Assembly: GCA_016716505.1 (NCBI GenBank)
Contig: JADJWF010000011.1
Span: 1-64,000, forward strand
DNA: 64,000 bases
Reading direction: 5' to 3'
Source: Verrucomicrobiota bacterium
Lineage (GTDB): Bacteria; Verrucomicrobiota; Verrucomicrobiia; Limisphaerales; J093
A model generated the notes under the pieces. It ran no database searches and was not told where the DNA came from. It worked only from the letters and a program-made list of their open reading frames with translations. The stretch's first letter is position 1. Each line of letters starts with the position of its first letter. Below, in pieces: positions 25,034-34,064 of the stretch. The position numbers and the translations under genes are program-made.

Positions 25034-25594
25034 TTCGCCCCCTCCTCGACAATTTTGATCTCCTCCGGCGTCAGGCTGTAGAGGCGATACACGCGTTCAT
25101 CAATCTCGCGCTCTAGGCCGGTGGTGTCGGCGGCGGGGTCGGCCCGCTTGGCCGCCAGGATGCGCTCGACCAGCCCCACCAGCGCGTCGTGCTCCGCCCG
25201 CTCTGCCACGTCCGAAAAGTTGATCGGGCGGATGGGGAGTTGGGCGATGAGCTGTTTGCCGTAGCTCCAGTAGCCGCCCCCGGAAGGGCGTGCTGATCTT
25301 GTGCAGGAAGAAGTTCAGCAGCCGCGAGTTCAGCAGCGCCTGCAGGTAGTGAAGTGAACGCGGTTCTTCCGGCGCAAGCCAGCGCAAGCCGTAGTAAGGC
25401 CCGTTGCCGCCGCCGGTGAAGTAAAGGCTGTGCGACTCGAAGGCAAAACGGGCAGACTGCGAAATCACTTGAACGATCAGCTTGGGTGCGTCGAAAAGAA
25501 CCAAGTTTTTCCGGTAGATGTAGCCAAACCATGCCGGGCCGTCCGCCTTGCCAGATTCGCGTTCCCGCAATCGTTGCTCGTAAAGGCTGTCCAA
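24997..25594 (-). pseudogene. C-terminal third of an Eco57I-type DNA methyltransferase, frameshifted
   Basis: Begins at about TTG 25594 with ESGKADGPAWFGYIYRKNLV, LFDAPKLIVQVI, GLRWLAPEEP and YLQALLNSRLLNFFLHKIST, the target-recognition domain of Eco57I/TaqI-like methyltransferases. Near 25285 a GGGGG run shifts the frame by one base, after which GGYWSYGKQLIAQLPIRPIN (read by eye), AERAEHDALVGLVERILAAK and LTPEEIKIVEEG finish the protein. The whole catalytic part with NPPY is missing, and the fragment begins 7 bases after the rhaA stop. Probably the oldest scaffold of the island; not functional as it stands. Confidence 0.75.
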
Positions 25595-25601
25595 GCTCTA
25601 T

Positions 25602-26873
25602 TCACCCGCGCCGGGCCAGCACCTCGCGCTCGTAGCGCTTCACCTCCGCCAGCCAGGCCTCGGCCACGGGCACGTCTTGCTGCGCGCAGTAGTAGTCCCA
25701 GACCGCGCCGGCAGGCAGGAGCCTGGCGTCTTCCATGAGCGCCAGGCGCGTCGTGTAGTCGCCTTCGAGTTCGGCTTGTTTGAGTTGCGCGATCGGCGCG
25801 AGCAGGGCCAGCAGCAAGGCCTTGAGCATGTTGCGGGTGCCGATGGTCCAGGCGGCAATGCGGTTGATGCTCGCGTCGAAGTAATCCAGACCGATCCGCA
25901 CGCGGCCGAGGTAGCCGCCCCAGACGATCTCCTGCGCGATGGCTTGCAGGTCGTCCGTGAGGGTCACCACGTGGTCGCTGTCCCAGCGCACGCCGCGGCT
26001 GACGTGCAGCGCGATCTGCGGCAGGAAACACAGCACCGACGAGATTTTGTCCGCGATGCCTTCGGTGGGGTGGTAGTGGCCTGCGTCGAGGGTGAGCAGC
26101 GTGCCCCGGCTGACCGCGTAGCCGAGGTAGAACTCATGCGAGCCGGGCGTGTAGCTTTCCGCGCCGATGCCAAAGAGTTTGGGCTCCACCGAGTCGAGGT
26201 TGTGTCGCGGGTTGAGCTTCTTTTTGAAGATTTCGTCCAACGCTGCCGCGAGGCGTTCGCGCGGGCCTTTACGGTCGGCCGGGGTGTCCTTCATTCCGTC
26301 CGGAATCCAGAGGTTGGTCAGGCACGGCGTGCCCAGGGCTTTGCCGAAGGCCGCGCCGATTTCGCGACAGCGGATGCCGTGCTCGATCCAGAAGCGGCGA
26401 ATGGCTTTATCCGGCGAGGTGAGGGTGAAGCCGCCGACCACCTTGGAATGCGAGAAGTAGGTCTGGTTGAAGTCCAGGCCGATCCTGAGCGACTTGGCCC
26501 AGGCGATCCAGTTCTGGAATTGCGCGGCGCTCAGCTCGTCACGGTCCACCTTCTTGCCACCCATCTCGGCGTAGGAGGCGTGCAGGTTGAAGCGATGCCG
26601 GCCCGGCACGAGCGCCAGCACCTGTTCAAAGTCCTGCCGCAACTGGTCGGGCGTGCGCGCCTTGCCGGGGTAGTTGCCGGTCACGGCCAAACCGTCGCCC
26701 AACGCGCCGCTGCCGCTCTCGAAGCCGCCCACGTCATCGCCTTGCCAGCAGTGGATGGAAATGGACACGCGGGCGAGTTGCTGGAGCGCTTTCTCCGTGT
26801 CCACGCCGAGGGCGGCGTAGCGTTCACGGGCGAGGCGGTAGGCTTGTTCAAGGGAGCGGGCTTTCGGAGGCAT
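25602..26873 (-). CDS. rhaA: L-rhamnose isomerase
   Basis: 423 residues, close to the enterobacterial enzyme throughout. Landmarks are ISIHCWQGDDVGGFESGSGA, the metal-site regions IGLDFNQTYFSH, NLWIPDGMKDTPADR, GIGAESYTPGSHEFYLGYA, LDAGHYHPTEGIADKISS and VRWDSDHVVTL, and the ending GLDYFDASINRIAAW. It converts L-rhamnose to L-rhamnulose in the cytoplasm, the first catabolic step after import by RhaT (12947-14116). The kinase and aldolase are not in the window. ATG 26873. Its stop lies 7 bases from the truncated methyltransferase, so whatever followed it originally has been replaced. Confidence 0.95.
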   Translation of the reverse strand: MPPKARSLEQAYRLARERYAALGVDTEKALQQLARVSISIHCWQGDDVGGFESGSGALGDGLAVTGNYPGKARTPDQLRQDFEQVLALVPGRHRFNLHASYAEMGGKKVDRDELSAAQFQNWIAWAKSLRIGLDFNQTYFSHSKVVGGFTLTSPDKAIRRFWIEHGIRCREIGAAFGKALGTPCLTNLWIPDGMKDTPADRKGPRERLAAALDEIFKKKLNPRHNLDSVEPKLFGIGAESYTPGSHEFYLGYAVSRGTLLTLDAGHYHPTEGIADKISSVLCFLPQIALHVSRGVRWDSDHVVTLTDDLQAIAQEIVWGGYLGRVRIGLDYFDASINRIAAWTIGTRNMLKALLLALLAPIAQLKQAELEGDYTTRLALMEDARLLPAGAVWDYYCAQQDVPVAEAWLAEVKRYEREVLARRG

Positions 26874-26968
26874 GGTGGACTTCGAGATTGGGTTCTTGCG
26901 ACGGGCGTTTGTGCCTGAAACCGCGTCCTGGCGCAAGCGCCGGTGCCGGAGCGCAGCGTGAACCGCCT

Positions 26969-28528
26969 TCACCGACTTGGCACGGTTCGCCGCGCGCGCC
27001 GCTCGATCATTGCCGGCGGCGGCGCCGTCAACTCGCGAAACGCCGCATGCAGCGTGGGGGCGCACTCAGGCCCCACGGAGTTGATTTCGCCATAGACGCC
27101 GCGCTCCGCACCGTAGAGGTAGGGCGGCTTCCGATCCCACTCGCTCTTGGGGATGATGTAGCCGATCTCGTCGTTCGCGAGACCGAACACGAATTTCACC
27201 CGGCCCGGCATCATTTCGCGCAAGACGGGCACCTCCACTGGATCGCAATCGAAGTCGCCGCCGGGCGCCCGCTCGATGCCGCCGTTGACCAGTTCCGGGT
27301 AAATCTCGCCCGGCACGCAGGCGATGCTGGCGTCTCCCAGTGTGACGAGGGCGACCTCCGTGCGGAGGTTCATCCAACTGGCGTGCCCGCGATCCAGCAA
27401 CCCAAGAAACGGCGCGGCCAGGAACGCCCAGTTATCGAGCGGGATTTCCAGCGTGTGCGCGCGAATGGTCAGGGGCACGCGATTGGTGGCCGGAGCGGCT
27501 TGGGCCAGCACCGGGACGAGGCGCGCGGCAAGCTGCCAACCGAGGGCGCGGGCCTTGTCGTGCGACGGCCGATCCAGCGCGACGCCCGTGAAGGGATTGG
27601 TCACCGTCACGCTCGCGGGCGTCGTGATGAGGCCGCCGAGCGCGCCGTTGATGAACAGATGCGTCCCGCCCAATCCGGCCAGCACCGTGCGCCCCTCCAA
27701 GGTGACGCCCTGCTCCACCGCGTCACGGAAATGGCCGCAGAAGTCCGAGGTGATCTCGGTGTTGCGCGACCACAGTGTCTCCGGATGGTTCGCCCAGGTG
27801 ACGACCGTGCCGAGGGTGGTCCCGTTGGCCGGCCGGGTGAAGTGCATGACCCGCAGATCCGGATCGAAGACAAAGGGCTTCCGCGTGTCTGTGACCATGC
27901 CCTCGGTCGGCACGGCGAGTTCGTGAAACGCGACCTGCGCCGGTTCGAGCGCGGTCGCGGCGTCCCCGAGCGCGCGCACCGTGGCGGCGATCACCTGCTC
28001 GAGGTATTGGGGATCCACGCCGGTCTTGAGCGGATGGGGTCCCCACAGGCCCATGAGGTCGGGGGTATTGTGGTTGTGGGTGGTGCAGACGATGGCGTAG
28101 TCAATCAAATCACCCGTGCGCAACCGGCGGCGGATCTCGGTGACCGCCTCGTGGAACAGGCCGATGGCATCCAAAGCCGCTATGCCCAGGCGGTGATGGC
28201 CGTCGTCAATCACGCACGCCAGCGCCCAGAGATCGTCATGCACAGCGGTCGCCTTGCGATTCTGCGCGAACCCGGCGAGGTACACCGGTCGGCGGGGATC
28301 GGAGAGGTCCGGCGTGATCTTGGCCCGGCCGAAGCCGACGCGCAGAGGCCGGGGGTTCTGGCGCCACGCCTCGTCCGAGATTTGCAACGTGAACGCCGCC
28401 GACGGGTCCCGATCGCGGAACGCGTACAGGGCGCGCGCCACGATCACGGCGACCATGACTACCAGCGCGATGCCCGCCGCGCGGAGCATCCGGCGCGGCC
28501 AGACCCGGGGAGTTCGTTCGGCGTTCAT
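26969..28528 (-). CDS. Neutral/alkaline ceramidase-family hydrolase, membrane anchored
   Basis: 519 residues. One hydrophobic segment (about 15-35) should anchor it or act as a signal. The rest follows the N-terminal domain of neutral/alkaline non-lysosomal ceramidases: LRVGFGRAKITPDLS, then PVYLAGFAQNRKATAVHDDL, CTTHNHNTPD with the histidines of the zinc site, TWANHPETLW and GGLITTPAS, with CVPGEIYPEL and FGLANDEIGYIIP near the end. The family hydrolyses N-acyl bonds, but many bacterial members in this phylum have unknown substrates. It sits 95 bases upstream of rhaA and may be co-transcribed with it, though no metabolic link is obvious. Confidence 0.82.
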   Translation of the reverse strand: MNAERTPRVWPRRMLRAAGIALVVMVAVIVARALYAFRDRDPSAAFTLQISDEAWRQNPRPLRVGFGRAKITPDLSDPRRPVYLAGFAQNRKATAVHDDLWALACVIDDGHHRLGIAALDAIGLFHEAVTEIRRRLRTGDLIDYAIVCTTHNHNTPDLMGLWGPHPLKTGVDPQYLEQVIAATVRALGDAATALEPAQVAFHELAVPTEGMVTDTRKPFVFDPDLRVMHFTRPANGTTLGTVVTWANHPETLWSRNTEITSDFCGHFRDAVEQGVTLEGRTVLAGLGGTHLFINGALGGLITTPASVTVTNPFTGVALDRPSHDKARALGWQLAARLVPVLAQAAPATNRVPLTIRAHTLEIPLDNWAFLAAPFLGLLDRGHASWMNLRTEVALVTLGDASIACVPGEIYPELVNGGIERAPGGDFDCDPVEVPVLREMMPGRVKFVFGLANDEIGYIIPKSEWDRKPPYLYGAERGVYGEINSVGPECAPTLHAAFRELTAPPPAMIERRARRTVPSR

Positions 28529-28677
28529 TGGCTCGTGGCGGAAAGATGGCAGGGACCGGCGGATTTTGAAGCGGAGACGACGAGAATTTCGATCGGTTTG
28601 GGGATCCTCGCCCGCCGGGCGGCCGCATTCGCCGGATTGGCGGGCCGGGTTTTGGGCGCTATTCTGCCGGCTCCTTG

Positions 28678-29655
28678 ATGCTTGCAGTGGTCGAAATTCA
28701 ATGGTGGCACTGGGTTTCTTTCATCCTGGTGATCATCGTGTTTCTGGCGCTCGACCTGGGGGTGTTCCATCGCGAAGCGCACGTGGTGGAATTCAAGGAG
28801 GCGCTGTGCTGGACGACCGTGTGGTTCACCCTGGCCATGGTCTTCGCGTGGACGCTCGTGCCGGTGCGGGGACGGTCCGAGGCAGTGGATTTTCTCCAGG
28901 GCTATCTCATCGAGTTGTCCCTCTCCATGGACAACGTGTTCGTCATTGCCCTGATCTTTCAGTTCTTCAAGGTGCCGCCGCAGTTCCAGCACCGGGTGCT
29001 TTTCTGGGGCATCCTGGGCGCGCTCGTCATGCGGGGCCTGATGATCTGGCTGGGCACCGAGCTGATCCACACCTGGCACTGGACGCTGTACCTGTTTGGC
29101 GCCTTCCTCGTCGTGACCGCCGTCAAAATGCTGGCCTCGGGCGACGATGGCGAGGTGGATCCCGAGCACAACCCCGTGCTGAAGCTGGCCCGCCGCTTCT
29201 TCCCGGTGACACCCCACTTCGACGGCCAGAAATTCATCACCCGCTGGCATGGGCGCCGCGCGTTGACGCCGCTGGCCATGGTGCTGCTCATGGTGGAGAC
29301 GACGGACCTGATCTTCGCGCTGGACTCGATTCCCGCCATCTTCGGCATCACTACGGTCCCGTTCATCGTCTTCACGTCGAATGTCTTCGCGATTCTCGGT
29401 CTGCGGTCATTGTACTTCGTGCTGGCAGGCGCGATCCGCTACTTCCGGTACTTGAAGGTGGGGTTGGCGGTCGTGCTGGCGTTTGTGGGTCTCAAGATGC
29501 TGTTCGCGGGCGTCTTCCACATTCCCAACACGGTCTCGCTGCTGATCGTGGCCAGCATCATCTTCGGGTCCATCATTTGGTCCATCATCGTCGCGAAGCT
29601 GGCGCCGGCACCCGCTTCACCTCCGCCCGGCTCCCCTCCGCCGTCCGACTCGTGA
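28678..29655 (+). CDS. TerC/Alx-family integral membrane protein
   Basis: 325 residues, eight or nine membrane helices. Key segments are FLALDLGVFHREAHVV, ELSLSMDNVFVIALIFQFFK with the conserved SxDN, VETTDLIFALDSIPAIFGIT with the paired aspartates, and LGLRSLYFVLAGAIRYF. These acidic membrane residues are typical of TerC and Alx proteins, which are linked to tellurite resistance and more recently to manganese export. ATG 28678 follows a TTG by 3 bases. A Pro-rich tail ends the protein. Its stop overlaps the GTG of the ExoD-like gene. Confidence 0.9.
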   Translation: MLAVVEIQWWHWVSFILVIIVFLALDLGVFHREAHVVEFKEALCWTTVWFTLAMVFAWTLVPVRGRSEAVDFLQGYLIELSLSMDNVFVIALIFQFFKVPPQFQHRVLFWGILGALVMRGLMIWLGTELIHTWHWTLYLFGAFLVVTAVKMLASGDDGEVDPEHNPVLKLARRFFPVTPHFDGQKFITRWHGRRALTPLAMVLLMVETTDLIFALDSIPAIFGITTVPFIVFTSNVFAILGLRSLYFVLAGAIRYFRYLKVGLAVVLAFVGLKMLFAGVFHIPNTVSLLIVASIIFGSIIWSIIVAKLAPAPASPPPGSPPPSDS

Positions 29656-30396
29656 CCGCTTCCGCCCAACCCCCGGAGTCGCCGGCCGCCAAGAGATCCT
29701 TGCCCGGAGACGCCCCCGCCCGTCCCGACGGTTCGGCCATGACGCCAACCCACCGACCGCACCGGCCATTGTCGCAGGAACTGCTGGAACTGCTGGGCGG
29801 CTTGCGGCCCGAGGATCGGCTTTCGCTGAACGATGTCTTTTTGCGCACGGAAGGCCGGGGATTGTTCCTGTTCATCATCGTTTTGTGCCTGCCGTTTGTG
29901 ACCCCGATCTCCATACCCGGCATGAGCAACGCGCTGGGCGTTGTCTTGATCCTCCTGGGCATCCGGCTGGCGTTTGGACTGGCCCCCTGTCTTCCCCCCT
30001 GGATCGGCGACCGCCCGTTGCCGCCCGGATTCCAAAAGGTCCTCCGGGCCAGCACCAGGGTGGTCCGGTTTTTGGAACGCTGGGCGCGGCCGAGGAAGGA
30101 CAAGTGGGCTCAACCGGCCCGCCGCCCGCCTCGTGAATGGCGGACTGCTGACGCTGATGGCCGTCCTGCTAGCCCTGCCCTTGCCGCCGCTCATTCCCCT
30201 GAGCAACACCCTGCCCGCCTATGCCATCCTGTTCCTCGCGCTGAGCATGATGGAAGAGGACGGGGTGTTGATCTGGGTGGCTTACGGGGTGGCGGCCTTC
30301 ACCTGCGGGTACTTCTATTTCCTGACCGACATGATTGTCATGCTGGTCCGGAAGTACGCGGAGCCGGTCCTTAACTGGTTCGGGGGCTGGTTATGA
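29652..30396 (+). pseudogene. ExoD-like exopolysaccharide-synthesis membrane protein, frameshifted
   Basis: From GTG 29652 (GTGA overlap with TerC) or ATG 29739 the frame reads SQELLELLGGLRPEDRLSLN, LPFVTPISIPGMSNALGVVL and FQKVLRASTRVVRFLE, the first half of the ExoD family. Near 30105-30125, in a GC-rich run, the frame moves by one base; the second half then reads RLVNGGLLTLMAVLLALPLP, LSNTLPAYAILFLALSMME and NWFGGWL. The span is 745 bases, one above a multiple of three. With one base removed the protein would be normal, about 247 residues. Its stop overlaps recJ by ATGA. Function of ExoD proteins in polysaccharide production is only loosely known. Confidence 0.72.
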
Positions 30397-32111
30397 AGTA
30401 CCGCTGGCTACTCTCCGAGCCACGGCCCCTGCTCACTCGCGCGCTGACGAGCGAGCTGGCGGTACCCCCGCTGCTGGCGGAGTGCCTGGTGAATCGGGGC
30501 TTCACGACCGCACCGGCCGCCGCCGCGTTCCTCCGGCCCAAGCTGAGACAACTGCGCGATCCCGAATTGATCCCCAACCTCTCCGCCGCCGTGGCTCGCC
30601 TCTGGCGGGCTCGCGAACAGGGCGAACCACTGGTGGTCTTCGGCGATTACGACGTGGACGGCGTGACCGCCACCGCCCTGCTGCTCGAGGTCTTCCACGC
30701 CTTGGGCTGGCGGGCGGACGCCTACCTGCCACATCGCTTGGATGAGGGGTACGGCCTGACCCTGGACGCCGTCGAAAACTGTCTGCAGCGCTTCCCGGTT
30801 CGCCTGCTGCTCGCCGTGGATTGTGGCTCGACGGCTTCGGAGACCATTTCGTGGCTCAACCGACGCGGCGTCGAGGTCATCGTCCTCGACCACCACCAGA
30901 TCTCCGATCCCCCACCCGCGGCCGTGGCCCTCGTCAATCCCCAACTGGCAGGCGAAGCTGAACCGGGGTTTCGGGAACTTTGCTCCGCCGGGCTGGCCTT
31001 CAAGCTCGCCCACGCGCTGGTCAAGCGCGGCCGCCAGCTCGGCCTGCCGGCCGCCGAAGCCTTTGACGTGCGCCCGCTCCTCGACTACGCGGCCCTCGGC
31101 ACCATCGCCGATCTGGTGCCGCTCATCGGCGAAAACCGGATCCTCGCGGCCGCCGGCCTGGAGCGCCTGAACGCCCTGCACCGGCCGGGGCTGCGCGCTT
31201 TGAAGGAAGTGGCTGCCGTTCCCGGTCGGATTGGCCCGTTTGAGGTGGCCTTTCAACTCGCCCCCCGACTGAACGCCGTCGGCCGGCTGGAACATGCCGC
31301 GCAGGCTCTGGAACTCTTGCGCGCCCCCGACCTCGCCACGGCCGAACCACTGGCGGCCGCCCTCGACGCCCAGAACGCCGAGCGCCAGGCGATCGAACGC
31401 GGCATCGCCGAGGAGGTCATCGGCGCCGTCCGCGCCCGCTTCGATCCTCAGAACGACTTTGTCATCGTCGAGGGCCAATTGCTCTGGCACGTCGGCGTCG
31501 TCGGCATCGTGGCGTCCCGGGTCTTGAGCGAGTTCTACCGCCCCACGATCATTCTCGGGGGCGATGGCCACGAGTGGCGGGGGTCGGGCCGCAGCATTGA
31601 GGGTTTCGATCTGGCCGCCGCCCTGCGCGAATGCTCGGACCTGCTGATCCGGCACGGCGGCCACGCCATGGCGGCCGGCCTGACCGTGGCGCCCGACAAA
31701 GTGCCCGTGCTGCGGGCCCGCTTGAACGACATTGCCCGCCGGCGGCTACGGCCCGAGCAATTGGTTCCTCCACTCCGGCTGGATGCAGAATGCGGGGTCA
31801 CCGACCTGACACTGGAACTGCTCGATCAACTCGCCCTGCTCCAGCCCACCGGCCAGGGTAATCCCCCCGTCCACGTCGTGGTGCGGAATGTGCGGCACCG
31901 GCGTGAGCCCATGAAACTGGGCCGCGAGCACCAGCACGCCAAATTCTGGGTGACCGACGGCGACAGCACCGTAGAGGTGCTTTGGTGGACCGGGGGCGAT
32001 AAACCGTGGCCGACCGGAGTGTTCGACGTGGCCGGCATCCCCCAGGTCAACGAGTTTGACGGGCGGCGAACCGTCCAACTGCGACTGCTCGACTGGCAGC
32101 CGGCCGGGTGA
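30393..32111 (+). CDS. recJ: Single-stranded-DNA-specific exonuclease RecJ
   Basis: 572 residues. DHH-family motifs are clear: VVFGDYDVDGVTATALLLEV, LLLAVDCGS, VIVLDHHQISDPPPA, then YAALGTIADLVPLIGENRIL and the DHHA1 part with GGDGHEWRGSGRSIEGFDLA followed by HGGHAMAAGLTV. The C-terminal OB domain contains REHQHAKFWVTDGD. It degrades single-stranded DNA 5' to 3' in recombination and mismatch repair in the cytoplasm. ATG 30393 overlaps the ExoD-like stop, and TerC, ExoD-like and RecJ form one coupled unit. All catalytic aspartates and histidines look intact. Confidence 0.95.
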   Translation: MKYRWLLSEPRPLLTRALTSELAVPPLLAECLVNRGFTTAPAAAAFLRPKLRQLRDPELIPNLSAAVARLWRAREQGEPLVVFGDYDVDGVTATALLLEVFHALGWRADAYLPHRLDEGYGLTLDAVENCLQRFPVRLLLAVDCGSTASETISWLNRRGVEVIVLDHHQISDPPPAAVALVNPQLAGEAEPGFRELCSAGLAFKLAHALVKRGRQLGLPAAEAFDVRPLLDYAALGTIADLVPLIGENRILAAAGLERLNALHRPGLRALKEVAAVPGRIGPFEVAFQLAPRLNAVGRLEHAAQALELLRAPDLATAEPLAAALDAQNAERQAIERGIAEEVIGAVRARFDPQNDFVIVEGQLLWHVGVVGIVASRVLSEFYRPTIILGGDGHEWRGSGRSIEGFDLAAALRECSDLLIRHGGHAMAAGLTVAPDKVPVLRARLNDIARRRLRPEQLVPPLRLDAECGVTDLTLELLDQLALLQPTGQGNPPVHVVVRNVRHRREPMKLGREHQHAKFWVTDGDSTVEVLWWTGGDKPWPTGVFDVAGIPQVNEFDGRRTVQLRLLDWQPAG

Positions 32112-32145
32112 GCTTCTGGTCGCTACCGACGGCTCGCGCGGTCCG

Positions 32146-32925
32146 TCACCGCTTCCGGGGCGGCGTCACCGGCCGCCGGTGCGACAGCAACCACTCGTAG
32201 AATTGGGGGTTCTCGTAGGTTGCCGTCCACGAGTCATGGTCTGCGTCCGGATAGACCGTCAACTGGACGTCGGTCGCGCCGGCTTGCTTGAGCGCGTTGA
32301 CTATCCGCTCCGATTCCACGAGCTTGACCACGGGATCCTTGGCCCCATGGAAGGCCCAGACGGGCAGGCTCTTGAGCGCCGCGGCCCGCCCGGGTTCCGG
32401 CAGAAGAATCTTCAGCACGTCGCCGCCACCGCAAATGGGCGCGATGGCCGCAAACTTCTCGGGATGGGAGAGACCGAGACTCCAAGTGCCGTAGCCGCCC
32501 ATGCTGAGGCCGGTGAGATAGACGCGGGAGGCGTCCACCCGATAGCGCTTGGTCACGTCCGCCAACAGCGCCAGCAGCGCTTCGTTGGACCACGTCTGCC
32601 CCTCCGGGCACTGCGGGGACACCACGATGAAGGGGAAATCTGGGCGGGTCGTGACGATCTTCGGTGGGCCATGCTTGGCCACGAGCCACACGTTGGTTCC
32701 CCGCTCCCCGGCCCCGTGCAAAAACAGGATCAGGGGCCATTCACGCCGCGCGTTCGCGCGGTAGTCGCGCGGCAGATGGAGCAGGTAGTCGAAGGCGACC
32801 GTGTGACTGATCCGTTTGGAATAGCGCTTTGCGGTTTGCACGCCGTGGGACGGGCTGGGCTGACTCAGGGCGCCGGTCGCCAGGACGGTAACCAGCAGGA
32901 GGGAGACGAATCGCAAGGAATGCAT
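32146..32925 (-). CDS. Secreted alpha/beta-hydrolase esterase (feruloyl/prolyl-oligopeptidase-like)
   Basis: 259 residues with a signal peptide (MHSLRFVSLLLVTVLATGALS). Catalytic features are LILFLHGAGERG for the oxyanion hole, the elbow LTGLSMGGYGTW around residue 145, a likely aspartate in FHGAKDPVVKLVES, and histidine in YPDADHDSW. Such proteins cut ester bonds in plant polysaccharides or other polymers outside the cell, which fits the sugar-degrading theme (GH95, rhamnose genes), but the substrate is not readable from the sequence. Convergent with recJ, 34 bases between the stops. Confidence 0.82.
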   Translation of the reverse strand: MHSLRFVSLLLVTVLATGALSQPSPSHGVQTAKRYSKRISHTVAFDYLLHLPRDYRANARREWPLILFLHGAGERGTNVWLVAKHGPPKIVTTRPDFPFIVVSPQCPEGQTWSNEALLALLADVTKRYRVDASRVYLTGLSMGGYGTWSLGLSHPEKFAAIAPICGGGDVLKILLPEPGRAAALKSLPVWAFHGAKDPVVKLVESERIVNALKQAGATDVQLTVYPDADHDSWTATYENPQFYEWLLSHRRPVTPPRKR

Positions 32926-32997
32926 GGCCGGAAATGGGAAATGCCCGCCGGCGAGTTCGATCGGAATTGGCGCGCCGGTGTCATGTGCCGCAGGCTA

Positions 32998-34062
32998 TTA
33001 CATCATTTTGAGGCGGGGCAAGTCTTGGGAGTCCACGAGACCCACCGGCTCGCGCCGGGGGTTGATGACGATGAGGTCGTCAATGTTGCGCTCGTTAAAC
33101 ACCTTCAACGCCTCGACCGCGAGGGCCCCGGTGCGAATACAGATGGGCCGCGGCGTCATGACCTCCTTCAGCGGCCGCGCGAGCACCCCTTCATCGGCGG
33201 CCATGTGCCGCCGCAAATCGCCGTCCGTGAAAACGCCCACCAGTTTGCCCCGCTGATCCACCACGCTCACGCTCCCGGCCTTTGCCCGCGTCATCACCAG
33301 CAGCGCCTCTTTGACGGACAACGTTTGCGGCGCCACCGCGTTGCGGTCGCCGGTGCGCATGATGTCCTCCACCCGGAGCAACAGCGCGCGGCCGATCGCT
33401 CCAGACGGGTGACGCGCCGCGAAATCCTGCCGCTTGAATCCCCGCGCGCGCAGCACGGTCATGGCCAGCGCGTCCCCGAGCACCAGCATGGCGGTGGTGC
33501 TGGCCGTGGGCGCCAGATTGAACGGGCAGGCCTCCTTCGGAACCCGCACGTTCAGCACCACGTCGCTGTGGCGGGCCAGCGTGGATTTCGGGTGGCCGGT
33601 CAACGCGACGATCCGCACGGAGAAGCGCTTGAGTGCCGGGAGAAGATTGAGGAGTTCCTCCGACTCGCCCGAGTAACTGAGCGCCAGGACGACATCCCCG
33701 TCACTGACCAGCCCCAGATCGCCGTGCAGGGCGTCCAGCGGGTTCAGCACCACGGCCGGTGAGCCGGTGCTGCTCAGGGTGGCAGCGATCTTGTGGCCGA
33801 TGAGGCCCGACTTGCCGATGCCAACGACCACGATTTTCCGGCGTTGCCGCAGGGCTTCCACCGTCAGTTCGACGGCCCGCTCGAAGGCGGCGTCGAGTTG
33901 CGACCGCACCGCCCGCACGGCGGCCAGCTCGAGGTCAAACACTTCGCGCGCCCGCGCCAGGTGCCATCTCCCGCGGCGGCGAGCAATCCCCGCGACGGAT
34001 GCTGCGGTGGCGTCCGCCTCTCGGCGCCGGACGGGGAGCGGGGTGGAGCGGCGGGCGGCCAC
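32998..34062 (-). CDS. kdsD: D-arabinose 5-phosphate isomerase (KdsD/KpsF)
   Basis: 354 residues. The SIS domain shows KIVVVGIGKSGLIGHKIAAT, LSSTGSPAVVLNPLDALHGD, VLALSYSGESEELLNLLP and ALTGHPKSTLA; two CBS domains follow, with EDIMRTGDRNAVAP and EVMTPRPICIRTGALAVEAL. The enzyme makes arabinose 5-phosphate for KDO, the lipopolysaccharide core sugar; LpxI in the same window also belongs to outer-membrane lipid synthesis. GTG 34062 overlaps no gene but lies only 2 bases from the pheA stop; the first 30 residues are Arg-rich, so a later start is possible. Likely co-transcribed with pheA, scpB and scpA. Confidence 0.9.
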   Translation of the reverse strand: MAARRSTPLPVRRREADATAASVAGIARRRGRWHLARAREVFDLELAAVRAVRSQLDAAFERAVELTVEALRQRRKIVVVGIGKSGLIGHKIAATLSSTGSPAVVLNPLDALHGDLGLVSDGDVVLALSYSGESEELLNLLPALKRFSVRIVALTGHPKSTLARHSDVVLNVRVPKEACPFNLAPTASTTAMLVLGDALAMTVLRARGFKRQDFAARHPSGAIGRALLLRVEDIMRTGDRNAVAPQTLSVKEALLVMTRAKAGSVSVVDQRGKLVGVFTDGDLRRHMAADEGVLARPLKEVMTPRPICIRTGALAVEALKVFNERNIDDLIVINPRREPVGLVDSQDLPRLKMM

Positions 34063-34064
34063 GG

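Larger units (their letters stand above)
14278..25594 (-). other. Defence/addiction island between rhaT and rhaA
   Basis: About 11.3 kb of tightly packed minus-strand genes: a nucleotidyltransferase pair, DUF262, DUF4411 with ImmA/IrrE, an unknown 436-residue protein, DarG-DarT, a membrane protein with an MBL-fold protein, and a truncated DNA methyltransferase. Cargo units are separated by repeated fragments of methyltransferase 3' ends (tails a, b and c) and of the membrane-protein 3' end. Many gaps are under 20 bases or negative. No integrase, transposase, tRNA or long direct repeat marks the edges, so acquisition by homologous recombination is likelier than by a site-specific element. The island splits the L-rhamnose genes. 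Confidence 0.7.

Noticed and set aside
14278..25594. Prophage or integrative element
   Set aside because: No integrase, transposase, structural phage gene, tRNA target or flanking direct repeat seen.
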